Source: Micromonospora pattaloongensis (GTDB taxonomy: Bacteria; Actinomycetota; Actinomycetes; Mycobacteriales; Micromonosporaceae). Taken from it: a stretch of DNA of 64,000 bases. This document shows positions 1-8,641 of this stretch, piece after piece (position 1 is the stretch's first letter; every line of letters starts with the position of its first letter). The notes below the pieces were generated by a model. The model worked only from the letters and a program-made list of their open reading frames with translations. It was not told the origin of the DNA and made no database searches. The stretch lies in contig NZ_FNPH01000001.1 of the NCBI RefSeq assembly GCF_900107255.1, forward strand, positions 868,001-932,000, in the 5' to 3' direction. Both the position numbers and the translations under genes were made by a program.

Positions 1-1322
1 GGTTCTCCCGCGCGGCGGTGCGGTGCGCCGGCGTGGGGCAGTGCCGGCGGCTGGAGCCCGAGGGTGGGGTGATGTGCCCCAGCTACCTGGTGACCCGCGA
101 GGAGCAACATTCGACGCGCGGCCGGGCGCGACTGCTCTTCGAGATGCTGCGCGGGGAGACGATCACCGAGGGGTGGCGGAGTCCCGCGGTCGCGGAGGCG
201 CTCGACCTCTGCCTGGCCTGCAAGGGCTGCAAGCACGACTGCCCGGTCTTCGTCGACATGGGCACCTACAAGGCGGAGTTCCTGTCCCACCACTACGCCC
301 GCCGGATCCGTCCCCTCGACCACTACAGCCTGGGTTGGCTGCCGCTCTGGGCGCGGCTGGCGCTGCTGGCCCCGAACACCGTCAACGCCGCCGCCCACCT
401 GCCCGGCGTCTCCGGCATCGTCAAGCGGCTCGGCGGCATCGACCCGCGCCGGGAGCTGCCCCGGTTCGCCCGGGCCAGCTTCATCCGGTGGTTCCGCCGC
501 CGCACCCCGCGCGGCAGCGGGCACCGCGGGCGGGTCCTGCTGTGGCCGGACAGCTTCAACACCTACCTTTCACCGGGGGTGCTGGCCGCCGCGGTCGGCG
601 TCCTCGAGGCCGCCGGGTTCCGGGTGACGCTGCCCGACCGCGCCGTCTGCTGCGCGCTCACCTGGATCTCGACCGGGCAGCTCGGGGTCGCCGAACGGGT
701 GCTGCGCCGCAGCGTCGCCGCGGTCGCCCCGCAGCTGCACGACGACGTGCCGGTGGTCGCGCTGGAGCCGAGCTGCGCGGCCGTGCTCCGCGCCGACGCC
801 CACGAGCTGCTCGGCGACGACCCGGACACGCGCCGGCTGGCCGCCCGGACGAAGACGCTCGCGGAGCTGCTCACCGAACGCGCCCCCGACTTCCGCCCCC
901 GGCTGTCCGGCCGCGACCCGCAGCCGGTGCGGGCGATCGTGCAGGCCCACTGCCACCAGCACGCGGTGCTCGGCTTCGACCCGGACCTCGCGCTGATGCG
1001 CGACATCGGGCTCGCGCCGGAGCGGATCGACTCGGCCTGCTGTGGGCTGGCGGGGAACTTCGGGATGGTGCCGGCACACCGCGACGTCTCGCTCGGCTGC
1101 GCGGAGCAGGCGCTGCTGCCGGCCGTCCGCGCCGCCGACGAACACACGCTGCTGCTGGCCGACGGCTTCTCCTGCCGTACCCAGATCGAGGACGCCGGGC
1201 CGGGACGCCGACCGGTGCACCTCGCGGAGGTGATCAACGCGGCGGTGCGCGGGGTGCCGCTCGGCGCGTACCCGGAGGAGGCGGTCGCGGTGCGTTCCGA
1301 CGGTCGCCGCGCCCACCGGTGA
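1..1322 (+). CDS. FAD-linked oxidase / (Fe-S)-binding oxidoreductase, C-terminal part (5' truncated)
   Basis: The frame is open from the window edge (first full codon at base 3), so only the C-terminal part is present. It carries a ferredoxin-like segment with two cysteine clusters: CAGVGQC with a downstream MCPS, and the classic 4Fe-4S motif CLACKGCKHDCP. Two cysteine-rich CCG-type blocks follow (VCCALTW and SACCGLAGNFGM), as in GlpC/HdrD-like subunits. In actinobacteria this layout is the C-terminal half of large proteins whose N-terminal half is an FAD-binding GlcD/D-lactate dehydrogenase domain. I infer a flavin-to-Fe-S dehydrogenase of a 2-hydroxyacid at the membrane face. The substrate cannot be read from this part. 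Confidence 0.85.
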   Translation, partial: FSRAAVRCAGVGQCRRLEPEGGVMCPSYLVTREEQHSTRGRARLLFEMLRGETITEGWRSPAVAEALDLCLACKGCKHDCPVFVDMGTYKAEFLSHHYARRIRPLDHYSLGWLPLWARLALLAPNTVNAAAHLPGVSGIVKRLGGIDPRRELPRFARASFIRWFRRRTPRGSGHRGRVLLWPDSFNTYLSPGVLAAAVGVLEAAGFRVTLPDRAVCCALTWISTGQLGVAERVLRRSVAAVAPQLHDDVPVVALEPSCAAVLRADAHELLGDDPDTRRLAARTKTLAELLTERAPDFRPRLSGRDPQPVRAIVQAHCHQHAVLGFDPDLALMRDIGLAPERIDSACCGLAGNFGMVPAHRDVSLGCAEQALLPAVRAADEHTLLLADGFSCRTQIEDAGPGRRPVHLAEVINAAVRGVPLGAYPEEAVAVRSDGRRAHR

Positions 1323-1408
1323 GGCGCGGCACCGCATACCACGCATTCGCGGGTCAGCCGATTTAATGTGGTGCGCAGCATCACCTGTAGATCACAGAGG
1401 AGACGTCG

Positions 1409-2278
1409 TTGACCGACCCGTCACGGGTGGACGAACTGCAGCCGGGCGATCACGCCTGCCTGACGTTCTCGGACGTCGACGAACGCCTGGACCTGGTCGC
1501 CGCGTTCATCCGGGACGGGCTGCGCCTCGGCGATCGGGTGCTCTGCATCACCGACTCCGTTCCGTGTTCCGCGCTGCACGCCGAGCTGGCCGGGCGGGGC
1601 CTGCCGATCGACGAGGCGACGCAGGCGGGCCGGCTGCACCTGGCGACGAGCGCGGAGACCTACCTCGCGGAGGGCTCGTTCGCGGCGAACCGGATGCTCG
1701 ACCTGCTCTCCGATCGGATCGAGCAGGCGCGGTCGGAGGGGTACCGGGCACTGCGGATCGCCGGCGACATGTCCTGGGCGCTCCGGCCGGTCGCGGGAGT
1801 CGACGAGTTGATGACGTACGAGTCGCAGCTGCGGTCGTTGCTCGCCGACGGCGGCGGCATCGCGATCTGCCAGTACGACCGGCGCTGCTTCGACCCGGTG
1901 ACGCTCGCCGGGGTGACCGCCGCGCACGAGCTCGCCGTCGCGGCCGTGACCTATCACGATGACGCGCTGCTGCGGATCTGCCGGCAGTACGTGCCGGGTG
2001 GGCTGCGGGTCGCCGGCGAGCTCGACTACCGGGCGGTGGCGCCCCTGACGCGCGCGCTCACCGAGTCGCTCAGCCTGGACGAACACGTCCACGTCAACCT
2101 GACGCAACTCGCCTTCATCGACGTCCAGGCCGCCGGGGCGCTGCTCCAGGCGGCGTTGAGCCTGGCGACCGGCCAGCGCATGGTCCTGCGCTGCCGGCCG
2201 CTGATCCACAAGGTGCTCCGCACGCTCGGCGCGGACGAGATCCCGCAGCTGGACCTGGTGATCAGCGATGACGAGTAG
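1409..2278 (+). CDS. MEDS-domain plus STAS-domain signalling protein (anti-sigma factor antagonist type)
   Basis: TTG start, chosen because GAGGAG lies at 1397-1402, seven bases upstream. Residues about 8-165 form an MEDS (DcmR-sensory-like) domain, seen in GDHACLTFSD and in GDRVLCITDS. Residues about 195-285 form a STAS domain with the typical beta-alpha layout, as in VNLTQLAFIDVQAAGALL. STAS proteins of this kind bind or release an ATPase-type anti-sigma factor. The next gene overlaps by 11 bases and encodes just such an ATPase, so the two form a partner-switch pair. The phosphorylatable Ser/Thr of the STAS domain is not obvious: the conserved position reads D-V-Q, so control may come through the MEDS domain instead. 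Confidence 0.85.
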   Translation: MTDPSRVDELQPGDHACLTFSDVDERLDLVAAFIRDGLRLGDRVLCITDSVPCSALHAELAGRGLPIDEATQAGRLHLATSAETYLAEGSFAANRMLDLLSDRIEQARSEGYRALRIAGDMSWALRPVAGVDELMTYESQLRSLLADGGGIAICQYDRRCFDPVTLAGVTAAHELAVAAVTYHDDALLRICRQYVPGGLRVAGELDYRAVAPLTRALTESLSLDEHVHVNLTQLAFIDVQAAGALLQAALSLATGQRMVLRCRPLIHKVLRTLGADEIPQLDLVISDDE

Positions 2279-2741
2279 CCCGGACGCCCAGCCGCTGCAG
2301 CCGTCCCGGGCACCGCGCGAACGGTCCCGGCTGCTGCTCGACGCGCCGTTCGAGCAGCGCGACCTGGTGGCGCTGCGCCAGGCGGTGGCCGCGCACGCCG
2401 ATCGCGCCGGCCTGCCCACCGCCCGGGTCGCCGAGCTGGTGGTGGTCGCGTCGGAGCTCGTCACGAACGCGATCCGGCACGGGGACGGCCGGGGGCGGCT
2501 GCGGCTGTGGACGGCCGACGGGATGCTGCACTGCCAGGTCACCGACGACGGACCGGGATTCGCCGGCGACGCCCCCGTCCGGCCGCGCCGCCCCGAGCCG
2601 GGCGCGGTCGGCGGCCGTGGCCTCTGGCTGGTCGCCGAGTTCTGCGACGCCCTCACCGTCGACAGCACCGCCGAGGGCACCACCGTGACTGCCGCGATGG
2701 CACTCCTCACCCCGGGCCCCGCCGACAGCGGCGCCCGGTGA
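2268..2741 (+). CDS. Anti-sigma regulatory factor-type ATP-binding protein (RsbW-like HATPase)
   Basis: 157 residues, ATG start inside the end of the preceding MEDS-STAS gene (ATGACGAGTAG overlap), implying translational coupling. It is a compact GHKL ATPase: the N box is VVASELVTNAIRHG, the G1 box is VTDDGPGF and the G2 box is GGRGLWLV. No sensor, dimerisation or phosphoacceptor domain is present, so it is not a full histidine kinase. The family phosphorylates STAS antagonists and sequesters sigma factors. No sigma factor gene is seen in the window, so its target is probably elsewhere. The 3' side is a 207-bp gap leading to the secreted protease. Confidence 0.85.
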   Translation: MTSSPDAQPLQPSRAPRERSRLLLDAPFEQRDLVALRQAVAAHADRAGLPTARVAELVVVASELVTNAIRHGDGRGRLRLWTADGMLHCQVTDDGPGFAGDAPVRPRRPEPGAVGGRGLWLVAEFCDALTVDSTAEGTTVTAAMALLTPGPADSGAR

Positions 2742-2948
2742 GCTTCTCGATGCGCAGGCCGGCGAGCCGGTAATCGGCGTCTCCGTACCGCCGCTCGGCG
2801 CCCGGGTCGTGTAGCCGGGATCACTATGGGTAAAGCGCTCAACTAAAGATCATCTGTGCCGATCGGACGGTTCTCGGTGTCGGCGCCGGCGAGGCATCCA
2901 CAGGGTGCTTGCGGACACTGGGGATGGCCTATGTCCGAAGGAGCACGG

Positions 2949-5900
2949 ATGTCCGTCCTCTTGCGCAGGCTGACCAGTCCATTGGTCGCCCTGCTCGCCG
3001 TGATAGCCGTCACGGTCCCCGCGACCGCGGCGGTCGCCGCGCCCGCACCGTTGCCCCACGTCGTCGGGGGCTACATCCCCAGCGGCGGACGCATTCTCGC
3101 CGGCGCCGACCAGGCCGGCGTCTACGCCTCCACCACGCTGCCCGCCAGCGTGGACCTGCGGCAGTACGCCCCGCCCGTCGGCGACCAGGGCCAGGTCGGC
3201 TCCTGCGTCGCGTGGACGATCGCCCACGGGATCATGGGCTACTACGCGACCCGCACGGGCGGCGTCGGCGCGCCGTACGCCCCCCTCTTCCTCTACATGC
3301 GCACGGTCGCGCCGGGCGGCGCCCCGAGCGCCGGCCTCAACCCCGACCAGGCGCTGGCGAACGCACAGTCCGGCGGCGTCGACACCCAGGACAACTACTT
3401 CCAGGGCACGACCGGCTGGCAGACCCCGCCGACCGCGCAACAGATCGAGAACGCGAAGAACTTCAAGGTGACCGGCTGGAGCCGGCTGTGGCTCGGCGGC
3501 AACCAGGGCTCGGCCGCGCAGACCGCGGTCCAGCAGGCGCTCGCCTCGGGTTCGCCCGTCGCGATCGGCTTCCCGGTCTTCAACGACTTCATGAACCTGC
3601 GGACGCACAGCGTCTACAGCACGACCTCCGGCACCAACCTCGGCGGCCACATGGTGGCCGCGTTCGGGTACGACGCCCAGGGCGTCTTCATCCGCAACTC
3701 GTGGGGCACGGGCTGGGGCAACGGCGGCGACGCGAAGGTCTCCTGGTCGTTCGTGAACAGCGTCGTCAACGGCGCGTACACGGTCAGCGGCATCCAGACG
3801 CCGTCGGCGCCGATCCCGATGCCGCCGACGGTGGCGTCGCTCTCGGTCAACAAGGGCAGCTCCGACGGCGGCACCCAGGTGACGATCACCGGCGCCGGCC
3901 TGGCCAGCGCGTCGGCGGTGCGCTTCGGCTCCGCCTCCGCCACGTTCAGCCCCGTCCAGGCCAACGGGGTCACCAAGCTGGTCGCCACCGCCCCGGCGAA
4001 CGCGCTCGGCACGGTCGACGTCACGGTCACCAACACCGCCGGCACCAGCCCGGTCGGCACGGCCAGCAAGTTCACGTACGTGCCGCCGCCGCCCGCGGTC
4101 TCCGGAATGAGCGCGAGCAGCCTGCTCATCTTCGGCGGCACGACCATCACGGTGAACGGCACCAACCTCACCGGCGCCAAGTCGGTCAAGATCGGCACGA
4201 AGATCGCGACCCCGAAGGTGCTCTCGGCGACCAGCCTGACCTTCGTGGCGCCTCCGATGCCGGTCGGCACGTACGACGTCACCGTCACCACCGCGCAGGG
4301 CACCAGCCCCACCGGGCCCGCGGCCAGGTTGACCTACGTCAACCCGCCGCCGCCGGCGGTCGAGTCCGTCACGCCGAGCAGCGCGCTGACCTACCTCTCC
4401 ACGCCCGTCGTGGTGACCGGCACGAACCTCACCGGCGCGTCGCGCGTCACGCTGGGCGGTAAGGCGCTGACCTTCACCCGGGTCTCCGACACCCAGCTGA
4501 GGCTCACGGTGCCGCCGGGCACCGCCGGCACCGTCGACCTGCAGGTCACCACGCCCGGCGGGACCAGCGAGGTGGGCACCTCGGCGCAGTTCACGTACCG
4601 GACGCCGCCGGCGCCGGCGATCACCTCGATCAGTCCGAAGAGCGCCCTGACGTACGTGACCACGCCGGTGGTCATCACCGGCGTCAACCTCACCGCCGCC
4701 TCGAAGGTGACCGTCGACGGCGTCGCGGTCTCGTTCACCCGCGTCTCCGACACGCAGATCAAGGTGTCGATGCGGCCGCACGCGGCCGGCGACGTCGACG
4801 TGCAGGTGACCACGCCGGGCGGGGTGACCGCGACCGGGTCGGACGCGCAGTTCAGCTACACGGCGCCACCGGCGCCGGTGGTCGACACGGTGTCGCCGGC
4901 CAGCGGGCTCACCTACCTGACCACCACCGCGCTGGTGACCGGGACCGACCTGACCGCCGCGTCGGGCGTGACGGCCGGCGGCGTCAAGGTCACGTTCAGC
5001 CGGATCTCCTCGACCCAGCTGCGGGTGACGCTGCCGCCGCGGGCGGCCGGTGACGTGCAGCTCACGGTCACCACGCCGGGTGGCACCAGCACGGGCACAT
5101 TCACGTACGTCGCGCCGCCGCCGCCGAAGGTGACGGGCCTCAGCGTCGGCAAGGGCCTGACGTACGTGTCGACGCCGGTGACGTTGACCGGCACCGACCT
5201 GACCGCGGCGTCCGCGGTGACGGCGGGCGGGACGCGGGTGTCGTTCACCCGGGTCTCGGACACGCAGATCAGGGCGACCCTGCCGCCGCGCGCCGCCGGG
5301 AGCGTCGACGTGCTGGTGACCACGCCGGGCGGGACCAGTGAGGCGGTGCCGTTCACGTACGAGGCGCCGCCGCCGCCGGTGATCGACGCGATCAGCCCGG
5401 AGAAGGCGTACACGTACAAGACGACGACGGTCGGGCTGACCGGCAGCAACTTCACGGCGGCGTCGGCGGTCACGCTCGGCGGCGTAAAGGTGTCGTTCGT
5501 CCGGATCTCCGACACGCAGCTGCGGGTCACGCTGCCGCCGCGGCCGGCCGGCGCGCTGGGCGTGCGGGTGACCACGCCGGGCGGGACCAGTGAGGCGGGC
5601 ACGTTCACGTACGAAACGCCGCCGCCACCGGCGATCTCGTCGCTGACCGTCACCAGCGCGATGACGTACGTCTCGACGGTCGTGCTGGTCAACGGCAGCA
5701 ACTTCACCGCCGCCTCCCGCGTGACGGCCGGCGGCGTCGCCACCCCGTTCACCGTCGTCAACGACGGGCAGCTGCGGGTGGTCCTGCCGCCGCGGGCGGC
5801 GAGCGCGGCCGGCACGGTCGACGTCCAGGTCACGACGCCGGGCGGTACGACGACGGCGAGCCCGGCGTCGGAGTTCACGTTCGTGGCGCCGCCCGTGCCG

Positions 5901-6155
5901 ACGCTCTCCTCGCTCAGCCCCGCCAGCGGGCTGACCACCAAGAGCACCACGGTGGTGATCACGGGGACCGGGCTGACCGCGGCGTCGCGGGTGACCGTCG
6001 GCGGGACGGCGGTCACGCTGGTCCGGCTCTCGGACACCCAGGTGCGGGTGACGATGCCGCCGCGCGCGGCCGGCACCTACCCGGTGGTGGTCACGACGCC
6101 GGGCGGCGTCACCGCCGCCAGCAGCGGTAGCACGTTCCGCTACACGGTTTCCTGA
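2949..6155 (+). CDS. Secreted papain-like (C1A) cysteine peptidase with nine IPT/TIG repeats
   Basis: The start at 2949 is preferred over upstream in-frame ATGs because GAAGGAG at 2937-2943 is correctly spaced and the protein then begins with a clean signal peptide (basic n-region, hydrophobic core, AAVAAPAP). The peptidase domain has the catalytic Cys at about residue 86 (QGQVGSCVAW), His at about 234 (GGHMVAAFGY) and Asn at about 250 (IRNSWGTGWG). From about residue 290 to the end come nine Ig-like IPT/TIG domains of about 85 residues, each opened by a proline run (PPPPAV type). There is no membrane anchor or LPXTG, so it is probably released or wall-associated through the TIG stalk. No propeptide is obvious between signal peptide and catalytic domain. 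The gene ends at a strong hairpin. Confidence 0.9.
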   Translation: MSVLLRRLTSPLVALLAVIAVTVPATAAVAAPAPLPHVVGGYIPSGGRILAGADQAGVYASTTLPASVDLRQYAPPVGDQGQVGSCVAWTIAHGIMGYYATRTGGVGAPYAPLFLYMRTVAPGGAPSAGLNPDQALANAQSGGVDTQDNYFQGTTGWQTPPTAQQIENAKNFKVTGWSRLWLGGNQGSAAQTAVQQALASGSPVAIGFPVFNDFMNLRTHSVYSTTSGTNLGGHMVAAFGYDAQGVFIRNSWGTGWGNGGDAKVSWSFVNSVVNGAYTVSGIQTPSAPIPMPPTVASLSVNKGSSDGGTQVTITGAGLASASAVRFGSASATFSPVQANGVTKLVATAPANALGTVDVTVTNTAGTSPVGTASKFTYVPPPPAVSGMSASSLLIFGGTTITVNGTNLTGAKSVKIGTKIATPKVLSATSLTFVAPPMPVGTYDVTVTTAQGTSPTGPAARLTYVNPPPPAVESVTPSSALTYLSTPVVVTGTNLTGASRVTLGGKALTFTRVSDTQLRLTVPPGTAGTVDLQVTTPGGTSEVGTSAQFTYRTPPAPAITSISPKSALTYVTTPVVITGVNLTAASKVTVDGVAVSFTRVSDTQIKVSMRPHAAGDVDVQVTTPGGVTATGSDAQFSYTAPPAPVVDTVSPASGLTYLTTTALVTGTDLTAASGVTAGGVKVTFSRISSTQLRVTLPPRAAGDVQLTVTTPGGTSTGTFTYVAPPPPKVTGLSVGKGLTYVSTPVTLTGTDLTAASAVTAGGTRVSFTRVSDTQIRATLPPRAAGSVDVLVTTPGGTSEAVPFTYEAPPPPVIDAISPEKAYTYKTTTVGLTGSNFTAASAVTLGGVKVSFVRISDTQLRVTLPPRPAGALGVRVTTPGGTSEAGTFTYETPPPPAISSLTVTSAMTYVSTVVLVNGSNFTAASRVTAGGVATPFTVVNDGQLRVVLPPRAASAAGTVDVQVTTPGGTTTASPASEFTFVAPPVPTLSSLSPASGLTTKSTTVVITGTGLTAASRVTVGGTAVTLVRLSDTQVRVTMPPRAAGTYPVVVTTPGGVTAASSGSTFRYTVS

Positions 6156-6170
6156 CCGGAGCCCGGTTGT

Positions 6171-6212
6171 CGGGGGAGCCCGCCGTCACGATCGACGGCG
6201 GGCTCCCCCGAG
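6171..6212. terminator. Strong 18-bp hairpin between convergent genes
   Basis: Arms 6171-6188 and 6195-6212 are perfect inverted complements with a 6-nt loop. The T-run after it is weak (GTCGTTTCC). It sits just after the TIG protease stop and before the stop of the convergent ferritin-like gene, so it probably ends both transcripts. Confidence 0.75.
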
Positions 6213-6273
6213 TCGTTTCCACGGCGGCGCCTCCCGCGGGACGCGCCGCCGTCATCGCCGGACGCGCACGGCG

Positions 6274-6768
6274 CTAGACGGTCGCCATCGCCCGCTGGCT
6301 CATCTCGTGGCTGATCCGCTCGAACGTGCCGGCGCTCTCCTCCTTCTGCACCAGGTTCGTCTGCAGAAACTGCGCGCACTGGCTGTCGCCCATCAGCACC
6401 GCCTTGTCCACCAGCCCCCGGTAGGTGCCGACGCCGTAGTGCGAGAGCTTCATCGCCGTGCCCAGCGCATAGAGCTCCATGACATGCTGCGAGGGGTTCT
6501 GACTCATGAACGCCTGGAACTCCGTGCCCGCGCCGTCGAGGGTGGCGCAGGTGATGTTCTTCGGCCGCGTGCCCATGGCCTGGAAACACGCGTCGAGGTT
6601 TCTCAGCTTCTGTTGACTCGACTGCTCCTCCATCCGCAGCAGCTGCGAGAGGTTACCGTCCTTGACCTTTCCGGCCGCCTGGGCGAACAACTGACCGCTC
6701 TTCTGCTCCGCATCCCGCGTCGCGGACAGCTCGTACATGAACAACTCGCTCGGACTGTTGAGCGCCAT
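6274..6768 (-). CDS. Ferritin-like DUF892 / YciE-YciF family protein
   Basis: 164 residues, ATG start. The sequence reads as a four-helix ferritin-like bundle: MYELSATRDAEQKS, LLRMEEQSSQQKL, ELYALGTAMKLSHYGV and LVQKEESAGTFE place Glu and His residues as in the DUF892/YciF family. Family members are stress-induced and bind di-iron, but their reaction is poorly defined. It lies downstream of doxX and the PP2C-like gene on the same strand, with gaps over 100 bp, so an operon is uncertain. Length is normal for the family. Confidence 0.8.
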   Translation of the reverse strand: MALNSPSELFMYELSATRDAEQKSGQLFAQAAGKVKDGNLSQLLRMEEQSSQQKLRNLDACFQAMGTRPKNITCATLDGAGTEFQAFMSQNPSQHVMELYALGTAMKLSHYGVGTYRGLVDKAVLMGDSQCAQFLQTNLVQKEESAGTFERISHEMSQRAMATV

Positions 6769-6889
6769 GCCTACCCCCGATCAGCTGGACCACCGTGTCA
6801 GTGCGGCGGCTACCCGTTCTGCCACCGCCCATGCCGCCGGTCTCGGGCACCGACGGCATGGGCTTTCGGCGTGGCGACCGGGCGCGGGG

Positions 6890-7336
6890 TCAGACCCGGG
6901 CGGTCTCCGGCGCGGGCTCCGGCCGCGTGGCACGGCCGTGTCGCCGCGTCAGCAGTCCGTCGAGCGACCACGCGCCCGCTCCGAGCGCCGCGATCAGCAG
7001 GAACGACCAGCAGAAGAGGGCGGCCAACTCGCCGCCGTTGTTCAGCGGCAGCAGCGCGGCCGGCTGGTGCACCACGAAATAGGCGTACGCCATGGAGCCG
7101 GAGCAGATGACGGCGGCGACCCGGGTGCCGAGGCCGATCAGGACCAGTAGCCCGCCCACGAACTGGATGAGCGCGGCCCACCAGCTGGGCCAGGCGCCGA
7201 TCTCGACGGCCTGGCCGGTGCCGCGGGCGCCCCCGAAGATGCCGAACAGCGAGGACGCGCCGTGCAGCGCGAACAGCAGGCCGAGCACCATCCGGAAGAG
7301 CGTGGTGACGACTGTGGAGAGGTTGACGGGGCTCAC
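6890..7336 (-). CDS. DoxX family integral membrane protein
   Basis: GTG start at 7336 chosen because AAGGAG lies six bases upstream; a longer frame to 7411 lacks such a site. The 148-residue protein has four hydrophobic segments and DoxX landmarks: an N-terminal helix with FRMVLGLLFALHGASSLFG, a second with WAALIQFVGGLLVLIGLGTR, and the conserved SMAYAYFVVHQP. DoxX-like proteins are linked to redox or sulfur stress and to membrane oxidoreductase complexes, but the activity here cannot be read. An AT-rich palindrome at 7410-7425 lies about 75 bp upstream and may control it. Confidence 0.88.
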   Translation of the reverse strand: MSPVNLSTVVTTLFRMVLGLLFALHGASSLFGIFGGARGTGQAVEIGAWPSWWAALIQFVGGLLVLIGLGTRVAAVICSGSMAYAYFVVHQPAALLPLNNGGELAALFCWSFLLIAALGAGAWSLDGLLTRRHGRATRPEPAPETARV

Positions 7337-7409
7337 GGGTGACTCCTTGCGATCGAATGATCGGACTCCCGCCCGGGAGGAGACCGTGACAGCGACACCC
7401 CGGCTCACC

Positions 7410-7425
7410 ATTGAGATATATCAAT
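7410..7425. promoter_or_regulatory. AT-rich imperfect palindrome upstream of doxX (possible operator)
   Basis: ATTGAGATATATCAAT pairs at 7 of 8 positions across its centre and is a conspicuous AT island in GC-rich DNA. It lies between the PP2C-like gene and the doxX start. The regulator is not identified. Confidence 0.4.
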
Positions 7426-7452
7426 GTCTTGCCCTCTGCGGCAAGCGGGACG

Positions 7453-8292
7453 TCACTCGTCGAAGACGCAGAGCGCGGCGGAGGCGTCGTCGTGCAGCTT
7501 GTACCGGGGGTGGGCGCGCGCGTCGCGATCCGCGTTCTCCGCCAGCCGTACCCGCCGGATCAGCTCCTCCGGGCCCGCGTCCGTGAGCAGGTCGAGCAGC
7601 TGGGGCCAGGTCAGGAACGCGTAGTCGTCGACCGCGCAGGAGGCGCCGTCGGTCAGCAACGCGGCGCGCCGGACCCGCCGCCGCCCGGCCAGCGGCAGAC
7701 TGCCGGTGACGGCCCGATGCGCGGCCTCGGGATTGGCGGCGGCGATCCAGTATCCGTCGGGTGTGTTGGTGAGCTCGTGCTTGCGCGCCGCGGTCTGCCG
7801 CATCCGCGCGCCCTGCTCGGCGCGGCCGATGTCATAGTCCCCCGCCACGGCGATCTGGCGCAGCTCGGCGACCGCGCGCCGGAAGCGACTGTCGGTGACG
7901 ACCCGGACGTCGGCGCCGAGTTCGACGACGAGGGTGCCGTCCGAGAGGACCAGGTAGTCGAGCGTATCCCCGGCGTCGCGGGCCAGGCAGACGGTCGCCG
8001 CCGGGGTCGCCGGATTGTCCAGGTCGCACCGGCCGTCGTGGTCACCACGTACCCGGCGGATCGCCTCAGCCAGCTGCTCGGCCAGCGAACCGTCGGGGGA
8101 GGCGGCGGCGACCTCGGTGAGCCGCGCGGTGAGGCGCCGGACGTACCAGGCCGGTCCGTGGACGCACCCGGTGTCGATGCCGGGCGGCGTCGTCACCCCG
8201 TCCAGCACGGCGACCAGCGACCCCGCCTGGAACGCGTGGTCCTCGTTCTCGGCGTGGCCCGGCGCGGCCTCGGACGCCAATCGGACCCGCAT
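7453..8292 (-). CDS. PP2C-type protein phosphatase domain protein
   Basis: 279 residues, ATG start. It has PP2C-fold landmarks: an N-terminal GHAENEDHAF in place of the usual RxxNED, then LVAVLDGVTTPPG for the DGxG metal motif, TVCLARDAG, LVLSDGTLVVE and AALLTDGASCAVDDY for the second D-G motif. Ser/Thr dephosphorylation with Mn or Mg is the family activity. The DGHG motif is altered to DGVT, so metal binding may be atypical. It is encoded upstream of doxX with a 116-bp gap containing the palindrome. Confidence 0.8.
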   Translation of the reverse strand: MRVRLASEAAPGHAENEDHAFQAGSLVAVLDGVTTPPGIDTGCVHGPAWYVRRLTARLTEVAAASPDGSLAEQLAEAIRRVRGDHDGRCDLDNPATPAATVCLARDAGDTLDYLVLSDGTLVVELGADVRVVTDSRFRRAVAELRQIAVAGDYDIGRAEQGARMRQTAARKHELTNTPDGYWIAAANPEAAHRAVTGSLPLAGRRRVRRAALLTDGASCAVDDYAFLTWPQLLDLLTDAGPEELIRRVRLAENADRDARAHPRYKLHDDASAALCVFDE

Positions 8293-8641
8293 CGGGCCTC
8301 CCCGTCAGCGCGCGTGCGGCAACCCCCGCTCGACAGCTTCGCACGCCGGGTGGCGAGCCGAGGCGGATTCCGTCTTTGCGGAACCGGAACCGCGCATACG
8401 GGAGGTGACGCCTATCCGACAGCGACCGAAAGGTCGGTGACCCAATGGAAATCGATGACTACGGCGAGTGTCGATTTTGCCTGGTCGACTCGGCTTTTCG
8501 GCCGGACTTGCCCCGCCATCGGGACGTCCCGGGCAGCGGCGAACCGTAAATGGGCATTAAAGTCTGCGATGCGCCGCCCAGCGCCCGAAACACGGCGTAC
8601 GCGTAGGACGATGCGGCGCATTCTCCGACGGGGAGACCTCA
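8293..8641. other. Divergent intergenic region, no gene seen
   Basis: 349 bp between the PP2C-like gene (minus) and the CWB2 protein gene (plus). I see no convincing ORF or RNA. It must hold both promoters. I compared it loosely with ydaO-type (c-di-AMP) leaders, because cell-wall genes often carry them, but could not match the conserved segments. Confidence 0.5.

Noticed and set aside
2850-4781. 643-codon minus-strand open frame opposite the TIG protease
   Set aside because: Antisense to a gene with signal peptide, active site and repeated domains; low-complexity Arg/Ala/Gly translation.
8293-8641. Possible c-di-AMP (ydaO-type) riboswitch before the CWB2 gene
   Set aside because: A few short segments resemble it, but I could not match the conserved core or pairings, so it is not annotated.
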